Positions 56,096-64,000 of a DNA stretch of 64,000 bases are shown here, piece by piece. A program made the translations under genes and the position numbers. The stretch comes from Vibrio rarus (GTDB lineage Bacteria > Pseudomonadota > Gammaproteobacteria > Enterobacterales > Vibrionaceae), in NCBI RefSeq assembly GCF_024347075.1, contig NZ_AP024901.1, forward strand, positions 620,001 to 684,000, read 5' to 3'. How positions within the stretch are numbered: position 1 is the first letter of the stretch; each line of letters begins with the position of its first letter. The notes beneath the pieces are model-generated. The model searched no databases. It saw nothing but the letters and a program-made list of their open reading frames with translations, and was not told where the DNA came from.

Positions 56096-56865
56096 TGGGA
56101 CGCACAGTTAGATTTAGCTTTATGAGTTTAGTGTACGCATTTTTGTACCTGCCCATCATTGTGCTAATTGCCAACTCCTTCAATGCCAATAAATTTGGCA
56201 TGAAATGGGGCGGATTTACCACTAAATGGTATGAAAGCTTGGTAAATAATGACAGCTTAATGCAGGCCGCGTGGCACTCTCTCAATATTGCCGTGTTCTC
56301 TGCAACCGCTGCCACCTTAATAGGTAGCCTCACCGCAGTAGCTCTGTTTCGCTATCAATTTAAAGGCAAGAAAGCGGTCAATGGCATGTTGTTTGTAGTG
56401 ATGATGTCCCCTGATATTGTTATGGCCATCTCTTTACTGGCGCTGTTTCTGGTTATTGGCGCGCAATTGGGATTTTTCACTTTATTGATAGCGCACATTA
56501 CATTTTGTTTGCCATTTGTTGTTGTCACCGTTTACAGCCGCTTAAATGGCTTTAACGTCAAGATGTTAGAAGCGGCCAAAGACTTAGGCGCTGGTGAATG
56601 GACCATATTGAAAAAAATCATCTTACCTCTGGCGATGCCAGCGGTAGCCGCAGGTTGGTTATTGAGCTTCACCCTGTCATTAGATGACGTCATTATCAGC
56701 TCCTTTGTCACAGGCCCAGCTTATGAGATATTGCCTTTAAAAATCTACTCAATGGTAAAAGTGGGTATCTCTCCTGAGGTTAATGCACTGGCGACCTCGA
56801 TGCTGATTGTGTCATTAATTTTGGTGATAATTTCGCAGCTTATTGCGCGAGAAAAAGTGAAATAG
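56095..56865 (+). CDS. potC: spermidine/putrescine permease PotC
   Basis: PotC is the second membrane subunit. It has 256 residues (E. coli 264). Six predicted helices and the EAA loop [20 protein letters not shown] (about 159-178) are present. The Y.YLPIIVLIANSFN opening and the SLDDVIISSFVTGP stretch near 199-212 match the family. Its ATG overlaps the potB stop by one base (TAATG), so translation is coupled. It is followed by a 113-base gap and then potD. Confidence 0.95.
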   Translation: MGRTVRFSFMSLVYAFLYLPIIVLIANSFNANKFGMKWGGFTTKWYESLVNNDSLMQAAWHSLNIAVFSATAATLIGSLTAVALFRYQFKGKKAVNGMLFVVMMSPDIVMAISLLALFLVIGAQLGFFTLLIAHITFCLPFVVVTVYSRLNGFNVKMLEAAKDLGAGEWTILKKIILPLAMPAVAAGWLLSFTLSLDDVIISSFVTGPAYEILPLKIYSMVKVGISPEVNALATSMLIVSLILVIISQLIAREKVK

Positions 56866-56978
56866 TCTAAAATAAATAAGTTCCCCTCCTGCGGATCATA
56901 ACCATCTGCAGGTTAACTACTCTCGTTCATTCAAGCTTTATTATGAAAGCGATGAAGTAACTAAAATATGGAAATGTG

Positions 56979-58013
56979 ATGAAACGTAAACTGTATGCGA
57001 GCGCCCTTTTAATAGCGACACTGTTCTCCCTATCCGCATGGTCGGCGGAAAAAGAACTGTATTTTTATAACTGGTCAGAATATATCCCAGATCAAGTGCT
57101 AAAAGACTTCACTAAAGAGACTGGTATCAAGGTAATTTATTCTACCTATGAATCTAACGAGAGCATGTACGCTAAACTCAAGACGCAAGGTTCAGGCTAT
57201 GATTTGATTGTGCCTTCGACTTACTTCGTTTCTAAAATGCGTAAAGAAGGCATGTTGCAAAAAATTGACAAAACACAGCTAAAACATTTTGCCGATCTTG
57301 ATCCTAACTTTCTCAATAAGCCATTCGATCCTAATAACAGTTACTCTATCCCATATATTTGGGGCGCAACCGGCATTGGGGTGAATACCGACATGATAGA
57401 TAAATCCTCTATCAGCCAATGGAGCGATCTGTGGGATAAAAAGTGGCAAGGTCAGCTAATGCTGATTGATGACACCCGCGAAGTCTTCCACATTGCGTTA
57501 TCTAAATTGGGTTATTCACCTAACACTACCAACCCTGATGAAATTAAAGCCGCTTATGAAGAGCTCAAAAAGCTAATGCCTAATGTATTGCTATTTAACT
57601 CTGATTTTCCTGCTAACCCTTATATGGCGGGAGAAGTGTCATTAGGTATGCTGTGGAATGGTTCCGCTTATATGGCCCGCCAAGAAGGAGCACCTATCCA
57701 TATAGTATGGCCGAAAAAAGGCACTATTTTATGGATGGATAGCCTAGCGATTCCAAGTGGCGCGAAAAATACAAAAGCGGCGCACATGATGATCGATTTC
57801 CTTCTGCGCCCTGAAAATGCGGCCAAAATTGCATTAGAAATTGGTTACCCTACACCCGTTGCTAGCGCTCAGGCCTTATTACCTAAAGCGTTCGCTGAAG
57901 ATCCTAATATTTACCCGCCGAAAGAGGCGCTAGATAACGGTGTTTGGCAAGATTCGGTTGGTGATGCCAATGTTTTATATGAAGAGTATTATCAAAAATT
58001 GAAAGTGAATTAA
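56979..58013 (+). CDS. potD: spermidine/putrescine-binding protein PotD
   Basis: PotD is the periplasmic polyamine receptor of the PotABC importer. From the ATG at 56979 it has 344 residues (E. coli 348). The signal peptide is MKRKLYASALLIATLFSLSAWSA. The mature start ELYFYNWSEYIPDQVLKDF is typical, with the Trp-Ser-Glu-Tyr ligand contact. Further contact stretches are SNESMYAKLKTQGSGYDLIVPSTYFV, YIWGATGIGVNTD and WNGSAYMARQEG. In V. cholerae norspermidine signalling uses a PotD relative, so it may affect biofilm control as well as uptake; that is inference. A terminator follows. Confidence 0.95.
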   Translation: MKRKLYASALLIATLFSLSAWSAEKELYFYNWSEYIPDQVLKDFTKETGIKVIYSTYESNESMYAKLKTQGSGYDLIVPSTYFVSKMRKEGMLQKIDKTQLKHFADLDPNFLNKPFDPNNSYSIPYIWGATGIGVNTDMIDKSSISQWSDLWDKKWQGQLMLIDDTREVFHIALSKLGYSPNTTNPDEIKAAYEELKKLMPNVLLFNSDFPANPYMAGEVSLGMLWNGSAYMARQEGAPIHIVWPKKGTILWMDSLAIPSGAKNTKAAHMMIDFLLRPENAAKIALEIGYPTPVASAQALLPKAFAEDPNIYPPKEALDNGVWQDSVGDANVLYEEYYQKLKVN

Positions 58014-58052
58014 CAGTAATTACGCTTTTCTAACAGCTACTTATATATGAAC

Positions 58053-58087
58053 AAGCCCGTAGATGATGTCATCACGGGCTTATTTTT
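58053..58087 (+). terminator. terminator of the pot operon
   Basis: AAGCCCGT (58053-58060) pairs with ACGGGCTT (58074-58081). The loop itself holds GATGA..TCATC, extending the stem. ATTTTTT follows. Confidence 0.9.
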
Positions 58088-58166
58088 TCGCTTAATAAAG
58101 AGTAGAGTACTTGTTATACCGTTTGGCGTAAGCAAATGATTATAAGAACGGCATAGGCCACATTAA

Positions 58167-58472
58167 CTACTTTTTATCTGCGGGCACGTAAATGAGTCTC
58201 CCATCATCTAGCATGTAGGTTTGCCCAGCGAGGCTACCTACCCCTTCTCCAATTTCGTCAGAAGTTTCATAGCGGGTCATGGTTTCACCATCTTTAATGG
58301 TGATTTTCATGTTATCTTGCCCGGGATTTTCAATTAATACTGAATTGTCAGGTAGTTGGCTACTTGTTACGTTCAATATCATTAAAAATGCCATAATAAT
58401 GGCAAACAGATCCACCATATTGATTATCGATAAGATGGGATCATCGGCATCATCAGATTCTAGGAAACGCAT
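58167..58472 (-). CDS. DUF2149 protein, HmuV-like (ExbD/TolR-like partner)
   Basis: A 101-residue single-pass membrane protein. The layout is MRFLESDDADDPILSIINMVD, then a membrane segment (about 17-37) and a small periplasmic domain. The aspartate at residue 21 lies at the start of the membrane segment, as in ExbD/TolR where an Asp carries protons. DUF2149 genes occur with CobN-like and MotA/ExbB-like genes in several phyla, and the Porphyromonas HmuV protein belongs to this family. Its start overlaps the ExbB-like stop by one base. It probably forms a stator with the ExbB-like protein. Confidence 0.85.
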   Translation of the reverse strand: MRFLESDDADDPILSIINMVDLFAIIMAFLMILNVTSSQLPDNSVLIENPGQDNMKITIKDGETMTRYETSDEIGEGVGSLAGQTYMLDDGRLIYVPADKK

Positions 58473-58948
58473 TACTGCTGCTCCTTGATCTCAATCGCGC
58501 ACATATCTTCAAGCATCCAGCGACGACGAATCGTCATAATGCTAAAGGTAATACTGGCGGCAATAAGCGCGAGAATCGATGCGGAAAATGCGACGATCAT
58601 TTCTTGTGCCACCTTATCAATTGCCCCTTCTCCCATGGCAACTAATGCAGGACCAATGGCTATCATGGTCGTGACAATACCGAGCATAGGCCCAGAACGA
58701 CTTACAATACGCAATGGTTCTAACTGCTTGATAATCCAAAGCTCTAGCTGATCACCTTGATAGACATTTTTCGCCTGAGCATAACGATGTAATACTGGCA
58801 CATAACTGGATCGCTGACGTTGAATAAATTCCATGCCAAAGCGTCCAACGCTATAGAGCGAATAAACGGCAATAATAATCACCAGCACCATAATAGGCTG
58901 CATGAATAAGCTGGCAAATTGGTAAATTAGGCTTTCTAACTGGTTCAT
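58472..58948 (-). CDS. MotA/TolQ/ExbB-like proton channel protein, HmuU-like
   Basis: A 158-residue inner-membrane protein, small for its family. Three membrane segments are seen, about 16-36, 84-105 and 117-139. The SRSGPMLGIVTTMIAIGPAL stretch (about 80-100) corresponds to the conserved TolQ/ExbB helix motif. The family couples proton flow to movement of a periplasmic partner, with DUF2149 as ExbD-like subunit. It overlaps the preceding CobN-like frame by four bases (ATGA) and the next gene by one base, so all are translated as a unit. Confidence 0.88.
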   Translation of the reverse strand: MNQLESLIYQFASLFMQPIMVLVIIIAVYSLYSVGRFGMEFIQRQRSSYVPVLHRYAQAKNVYQGDQLELWIIKQLEPLRIVSRSGPMLGIVTTMIAIGPALVAMGEGAIDKVAQEMIVAFSASILALIAASITFSIMTIRRRWMLEDMCAIEIKEQQ

Positions 58949-60684
58949 TTTAAATCTCGATATATAAAGTGTTGTCGCACAGCCCCAAAGGCCATGCAGA
59001 CAAAGATAATAATGATGAGGAACAACATCTTTTTGTCACTCATGGAGGGTTCTTCATAGGCTGGAATTTCTTGCATCACATTGCCTGAAATAGTCGGTGC
59101 TTGACCTGCCATACCGGAAAGACCAAAGCCTGTGGCGGTCTGCTCAATAAACTCAGCGGTCACGTTATGGGTTTGATGATAATCCACCATTGACTCAAGT
59201 TGCTGGTGTCGCTCAAGTAGTGCTTTTAACCTTGCCTCATCAGCTTCCCAATAGCCTTTACGCACCGCTTCTAACATACGTTCAATGATTTGCATTTGGG
59301 CGGCAGGCTGGTGTTGCTCAAACCACTCATTAATCCCAAGATCGTGCTTATCATCAATATACACTTCACTTAATGCCTCCCACTGATAATCACCGACCGT
59401 TTCAGGCGCTGTTGCCTGCCAGCCAAATAAATTATTAGTGATATCAAGCATGTTAAGTGCGCCAGCATAGCCTTCCTTTTGCATCGCTTTGATCCAAACG
59501 GGGTTCATGTAGCGGGCATTGAGCTCTTCGGCAATAAACTTACCAGCAGAGACCGTGCGACTGTTAGACTCTCTTAAATCATTAATATACAAAGAAGGAT
59601 CTTGACCAGATGCTCGACGTACAGCAGCAGCTAAGCCACCGAGATATTCAAAAGGGTGATCCGTTGATAGCAAGCCGTGCAGACGACTGGTTCGAGTCAT
59701 AACCGCCGCATCAACAGAAGCTAACTGAGACTCAAATAAATTGGTGTCACCCAATTTTTCACCCCATACTTGGGTGCCATAAGCGTACTGAAGTCGATGG
59801 GTAAATTGCTTACCAAGGGCATCATCGTCTTCCCAGTCTTGAGACTGAACCGCAAGGTGGTTAACTCCGCTACCGTAATCACCCGGCTCATTACTAAAAA
59901 TGCGCAGTGCCGACAACATGGATGCACGTTCGCTGCTATAACCTAGATCTCTGAGCTTATCGCTGAGATTTTGGCTATTTTTAGCAATGGCGTTACCGTC
60001 ATCTAACTGACTAAGTTGTTCAATGGCATGACTTAGCTTTAGCATGAAACCATCAAATTGATCGCGATAGACAGAGGTGGCTTGAATGACCACATCAATA
60101 CGCGGATGAGTCAGATCTGCTGTTGGGATAATCTCTAGACGCTGCAAATTCCCCCCTCGATCCCAAACAGGCTTTAATCCCAGCGCGCGTAATACTTGCG
60201 CTTCTAGCATGCCAAAGTGGCGCTGAGTTTCTCCTGCCCATAGCGAAAAGGCGATTTTTTTCGGGTATTGTCCATTTTCCGCTAAATGCGCATCCAATAA
60301 GTTTTGTAGCTCTTTTTCTGCGGCGTTATAGGCTTGAGAGCTTGGCACCTTGGCTGGATCAAAGCCAAACAAGTTAGTACCACTGGTTGTAGAAGGGTTC
60401 TTCAATGGATCTCCGCCACTGCCCGCTTTGATAAATCCGCCATTCATACCGGTAATCAGAGCCTCAATTTCACCTGGCTTTGACAGAGATTGATAAGAGA
60501 TCACCATGCTTTTTGCAACGGCCTCTTGAACCGGTTCCACCTGGCTAGGATCTTCAAGCGTCTTGCTTAGCCACAAATAAGGCTGAGTCTGCTCAAGAGA
60601 ATCTAAACCACCTTCAAACTGCTTCCAGAAATCAGCTGAATTAATCGAGACACCCATGTTATTTGAATGAATTAATCGAGACAC
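58945..60684 (-). pseudogene. CobN/HmuS-like chelatase, C-terminal half (split gene)
   Basis: This frame carries the C-terminal half of a CobN-like protein. Hallmarks are INSADFWKQFEGG near the start, GGFIKAGSGGDPLKNP (about 88-103), FGFDPAKVPSSQAY, KKIAFSLWAGETQRHFGMLEAQVLRALGLKPVWD (about 143-176), the RIDVVIQATSVYRDQF segment and TRTSRLHGLL. The last ~22 residues (KMLFLIIIIFVCMAFGAVRQ) form a membrane anchor. It has no signal peptide of its own. It is out of frame with the N-terminal half because of a 31-bp repeat copy. An ATG at 60657 lies one base after the upstream stop (TAA-C-ATG), so re-initiation could make it as a separate chain, but then it would not be exported normally. Confidence 0.85.
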
Positions 60685-60733
60685 CCACGTTATTTAAGCT
60701 TGCGTTATTTGATGCGTTATTTGAGACACCCAT
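60640..60733 (-). repeat. three ATGGGTGTCTC repeats in the cobN-like gene break
   Basis: On the minus strand, copies lie at 60733-60719 (ATGGGTGTCTCAAAT), 60688-60671 (GTGGGTGTCTCGATTAAT) and 60657-60640 (ATGGGTGTCTCGATTAAT). The last two are exactly 31 bases apart and share AATAAC before and TCA after them. The unit is not a multiple of three, which causes the frame break. Further copies lie at 60916-60934 and 62934-62950. Confidence 0.85.
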
Positions 60734-62839
60734 AAATAAATTTAGATAATCATCACCTTGCTGCTGCATGATGGTATACAAAATCTCTTTTCGAGATTTT
60801 GTCCGCCCAAACACATGCAAACCCAATGGCACAGACGATGCAGCTAACCTGTCGATATGTTCTTCAAGCTCATCCAACACATCGTCAAAGTGATTATCAA
60901 GCTTACTTGCCTGCTGATTAATCGAGACACCCATATCATCAAGGACATTCAATGTGAGTATTTTATCTCGTAGTGATCGTTGAATTTCATCTTTAACCGA
61001 ACCTGGAAGCGCTGCTTTGTAATCTCCTAATAGACGATTTAACTCAACGTATTCCCCATACAACCCCGCAGGGCCAAAGGTGGGTGTCTGATGACTGATA
61101 ATGGTCGCACGCCCACGACGTTTAGCTTGTATCGCCTCGGCGATATTATCTTGAATGTATGGATATAAAACAGGGAGATCGCCCAACGTTAAAAACGGAA
61201 AATCATTTCTGGATAAACCTCTGGATTTACCCGGTGTCCATTCTTGTGTGCCATGAGTGCCCAAGTGTACTAATGCATCTAGCTTGTTGTCTTGATATTG
61301 CAGTTGAAGCCACAAGTATGCCGCAAGGTATAAATGATTGGGTGGCTCTTTTACTGCGTGAATCGCATGACCCACTTTTCCGGAACGAGGAGGCTGTGGA
61401 AGCAACCACAGATTGCCTTGTTTAAGTAAAGGAAAGACAAAGGCAGGCTCGCCGTTCACTTGCAGCAACCCTTTATAACTTAATGGGTGTCCCCACCATT
61501 GATTGATAAAAGCGCGCGTTTCCATCGGCATGGTTTTATACCAACGAATATAGGCTCTCAAAGGTAAAGCAACGGCATAGCCCTTATCTAGCAGTTGCTT
61601 GAGCTTTTGTGGCTGGTAATAACCAGATAACAACTCTTTTGCATCAGTAATAATTTTTTGCTCTTCAATCTCAGGGATATCAAAGCCTTCCTCACGTAAC
61701 CCGCTAGCAATGCTCGAAATACTAAGGGGAATATTCAGGTTTGAAGCTGAAATATTTTCAGCCCCTGCCGGTGCATTCCAAAACATCACCGCTAAAGTTT
61801 TATCCTGGGTCGCTTTAGTTTGCAGGCGATAATAGGAATGGGCGCGTCCAAACAGCAGATCTAATTGCTCAGGGATATAATGCTTATCACCATCACTTTC
61901 AGCAGAAATCACCAATGGATCGATAAGCCCCCAGGTCTCTGGAGTAGAAAGCATTACCGAGGCACTGCGCTGGTCGATTCCTACCTCACTATTTCGCCAG
62001 TCATCAAGATTACCACTACGAAAATGCAGAGTTTGGATCATGGGCACATTCAGCTTTGCCAGTTCACTCTTACGCTGTTCACCTTTTTGCAAGTGCGTCA
62101 TATTGACTAGCATGGTTGGTTTGATGTTATTCCATGGCCAATCTAAGCCATTTTCATTATCTAAGTAGAAAATAACAGGCGTGATATTGGCTTTATTAGC
62201 TGCTTCAATAAGTTGGTCGAGCGGTTCAAATTCTTGATTGGTAATTTGGTTTCGCGCAGTAACAAAACCGACTAGTGGCCTATTGCTACTGTGTTTAATT
62301 GCTTTTAGGTAAGCACTAAGATCAACAAAGGTCCCTTCATTGTAATAGATACCATGAGAGGGCACATGTTCGACTTTGGGTAAGTTTTTAAGTGATTTAC
62401 CCTTGTTTTTCGCATCTATAGCAGCAAAAAAAGCATTATAATTATTCACTGTGCCATTGAGGTAATAGCCCATGAGAATACGATGAAATCCTGTGTCCAT
62501 TTGATCGCTTGCACTTGGTGCCCCCCCACCCAGCATTACCCAACGTTTAGTCTCAGGAATGGATGAAACAATCTCCATCAACCTTTGACGATCGGGTCTA
62601 CGAGGGGTATCTAATACCACTAAATCAACATCACTTAACAGGCCAACATTGTATTCCGCTGGAGTGTAGCTAACCAATTCAACTTGTTGATTGTTAGCAT
62701 ATTGTTTAAGGCGCTCTATTTTGGTATGAGAGACAAAATCCGTATGCACTATAGCGACTTTTGTTGCTAAAGCAGGCGTTGACAAAAACAGTAAAAAGCA
62801 GCCAATAATCATGGCTGCTTTGTTGATAAATTTATACAT
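60659..62839 (-). pseudogene. CobN/HmuS-like chelatase, N-terminal half (split gene)
   Basis: The frame encodes 726 residues beginning with a signal peptide, MYKFINKAAMIIGCFLLFLSTPALA, so unlike cytoplasmic CobN the protein is exported. The CobN/BchH core is plain: DALVHLGTHGTQEWTPGKSR (about 530-550), FLTLGDLPVLYPYIQDN, EAIQAKRRGRATIISHQTPTFGPAGLYGE. A second repeat-derived MGVSIN is at about 637, then LDELEEHIDRLAASSVPLGLHVFG. The frame ends in repeat-encoded MGVSNNASNNASLNNVGVSINSFK and a stop. Removing one 31-bp unit joins it to the next frame, for 1,287 residues. CobN-like HmuS proteins are linked to haem iron release; cobalt insertion seems unlikely here because CobS/CobT are absent and the protein is exported. 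Confidence 0.85.
60916..60934 (-). repeat. ATGGGTGTCTCGATTAATC repeat inside the cobN-like gene
   Basis: On the minus strand ATGGGTGTCTCGATTAAT encodes MGVSIN in frame, within LDDMGVSINQQASKLD. It keeps the reading frame intact, unlike the pair at 60640-60688. Confidence 0.85.
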
Positions 62840-62842
62840 CCA

Positions 62843-64000
62843 TTAATACCTGTAAGTACCGTTTAGGTATACTTGGCGAGGTTGGATTGCATAAGTGAAA
62901 AACGGCGATTCATCTTCTAAGTAGGTATCAAGTAAATTTGAGACACCCATAGATATATCAAAGCTCTTTAAGCTGTAGTTTGCAGAAAAATCATAAACTT
63001 GGTATGCCGGTAACTTTTCACCTTCGTCACTTTGAGAGCCTATGTGGCGCATACTGACTTGAGTGGTTAACTGCTCTGTAGTTTTCCAATTAATGGCTAA
63101 ATAAGCTTGTGATTTTGGCTTGTTCTCAATGACTTCACCTGTTGATTTATCTTCTGTATCCAGCAGGGTCAAGTTCATATTTACGTACCAAGCAGGAGAT
63201 AAGGTGACATTACCAGACCATTCAATACCTTTGATTTCAGCTTCATTAATATTGAAGTATTGATATATTGTTAAACCTGCAACAGGGCGACCACAGCTTG
63301 TAATACATTTCAAATCAATAAGATTTTCTACATTATTTTGAAACAATGTAACCGCACTTCCCCAGCGTTCAGTATTATACGCTGCCGAAATTTCATACGA
63401 CTGATTCACTTCCGGCTTTAAGTCTGCATTGCCTTTAAGATCAAATGGTCGACCAACAGCAGTACTGTAGTATTCTGGAGAGGATTGCTTAATGGTTGGG
63501 GCTTTGAAACCTTCACCGTATCCACCTTTTAAAGTCCAATTTTGTGTTGGTTTATACACTAAATATGCACGAGGAGAGAAATGGCTACCAAAATCAGCAT
63601 GATTGTCATAGCGGCCACCTAATAGCAGAGACCACTCATCCGTTAGGCTTATATCATCTTGTAAAAATAGCGCACCTTGGTTTGCCGAACCGCCACCTGT
63701 GGTAATGTCAACACTATCAAGGCGCTGCTCACTCCATTGGCCACCCAGTGTTACGTGATGAATATCGAAAGCAAAAAATTGAATGTAGCCATCAACAATG
63801 TCTTCATCTACATCATTAGGATCGTTGGGGACACCGATTGATTTTTCATTGGTTTGAGATACTCGAGAGCCATACACGCGCAGTTGAGTATCAGCAAAGT
63901 CCCAGTAACCAGAATGTGTCACGCCATATTCAAAGGTATCGTAAGTTGTGGTACTGCGGATTTTATTACCCGTGGCATCATCATTTGAGTCATACCAACT
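62843..64000 (-). CDS. TonB-dependent outer-membrane receptor (C-terminal part)
   Basis: The frame is open to the right edge; its last 385 residues are visible. They form the C-terminal barrel of a TonB-dependent receptor: HVTLGGQWSEQRL, SLLLGGRYDNHADFG, SPRAYLVYKPTQNWTLKGGYGEGFKAPTIKQ, then GNADLKPEVNQSYEIS and a final strand RQVYLNGTYRY ending in aromatic Tyr. FKAP...NADLKPE is a variant of the FRAP/NPDL pair seen in haem and colicin/siderophore receptors, so haem is possible but not proven. The stop is three bases before the CobN-like start. The N-terminal plug and TonB box are outside the window. Confidence 0.9.
   Translation of the reverse strand, partial: SWYDSNDDATGNKIRSTTTYDTFEYGVTHSGYWDFADTQLRVYGSRVSQTNEKSIGVPNDPNDVDEDIVDGYIQFFAFDIHHVTLGGQWSEQRLDSVDITTGGGSANQGALFLQDDISLTDEWSLLLGGRYDNHADFGSHFSPRAYLVYKPTQNWTLKGGYGEGFKAPTIKQSSPEYYSTAVGRPFDLKGNADLKPEVNQSYEISAAYNTERWGSAVTLFQNNVENLIDLKCITSCGRPVAGLTIYQYFNINEAEIKGIEWSGNVTLSPAWYVNMNLTLLDTEDKSTGEVIENKPKSQAYLAINWKTTEQLTTQVSMRHIGSQSDEGEKLPAYQVYDFSANYSLKSFDISMGVSNLLDTYLEDESPFFTYAIQPRQVYLNGTYRY
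62934..62950 (-). repeat. ATGGGTGTCTCAAATTT repeat at the end of the receptor gene
   Basis: On the minus strand ATGGGTGTCTCAAATTT encodes MGVSNL in frame within FDISMGVSNLLDTYL near the receptor C-terminus. Related receptors often have (L/A)GVxNLF at this place, so this copy may be chance or convergence. Confidence 0.55.

Noticed and set aside
58100..58160. possible repeat (ataccgtttggcgtaagc) after the pot terminator
   Set aside because: Its start resembles the MITE end ATACCAA only over five bases and no inner blocks are shared.
1..64000. CRISPR array, tRNA or rRNA genes, prophage
   Set aside because: No regularly spaced direct repeats, no cloverleaf-like sequences ending in CCA, no rRNA segments and no phage structural genes were seen on reading through.

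Overview
The window looks like a piece of a Vibrionaceae genome, most likely genus Vibrio. Supporting signs are a luxPQ autoinducer-2 receptor pair, a tnaCAB tryptophanase operon with a TnaC-type leader, an lldP-lldD-dld lactate locus, a GlyGly-CTERM secreted nuclease, integron attC-like sites and AT-rich intergenic DNA. As I recall, luxPQ, tnaAB, lldPD and glpD lie on the second chromosome of V. cholerae, so a chromosome II origin is plausible but not shown. No rRNA, tRNA, CRISPR array or prophage was seen.

Layout. 0-6.6 kb holds core genes: queC (partial), mgsA, a small membrane protein, helD, yccS and yccT. 6.6-9.1 kb is a broken region: a MITE-like element, then the first quarter of glpD cut off by a RAYT/Y1 transposase element. 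9.1-11.6 kb is an EmrAB-type efflux pair, followed by a cluster of short ATGGGTGTCTCGATTAA repeats. 11.9-17.4 kb is a tight minus-strand run: yceH, a GIY-YIG nuclease gene, luxP, luxQ and a Cys-rich orphan. 17.6-20.4 kb has tmaR, a small beta-barrel candidate, a pentapeptide-repeat protein and a LysR regulator. 20.5-27.5 kb is the lactate locus with a divergent LysR regulator. 27.6-34.6 kb carries an AcrAB-type RND pump, a lipoprotein, an aldo/keto reductase and an orphan. 34.7-37.8 kb has a secreted alpha-amylase and a sigma-54-preceded pair with a YeaR-like protein. 37.9-43.1 kb has a purine permease under a PurR-like box, then tnaC-tnaA-tnaB. 43.5-45.1 kb is a two-gene patch bounded by attC-like sites with no integrase in view. 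45.4-50.4 kb has a 5'-nucleotidase lipoprotein divergent from a secreted DNase, a likely extracellular DNA scavenging pair. 50.5-53.7 kb has a DUF4149 protein, a PHP phosphatase and a repeat lipoprotein. 54.1-58.0 kb is potABCD. 58.2-64.0 kb is a minus-strand cluster: TonB-dependent receptor, exported CobN-like protein, ExbB/TolQ-like protein and DUF2149 protein.

The most interesting system is the last cluster. Its CobN-like protein starts with a signal peptide and ends in a membrane segment, and it sits with proton-channel-like partners and an outer-membrane receptor instead of with CobS/CobT. This matches the hmuR-S-U-V gene set of Bacteroidetes, where HmuS is a CobN-like haem-processing protein. 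The cobN-like gene is split by two near-identical copies of the same ATGGGTGTCTC repeat that clusters at 11.7 kb. The two copies are 31 bp apart, and removing one 31-bp unit restores a single reading frame of 1,287 codons. Disruption, reversible phase switching and assembly error are all possible. The repeat family, seen both between genes and in frame inside coding sequence, is the main unexplained structure in the window.
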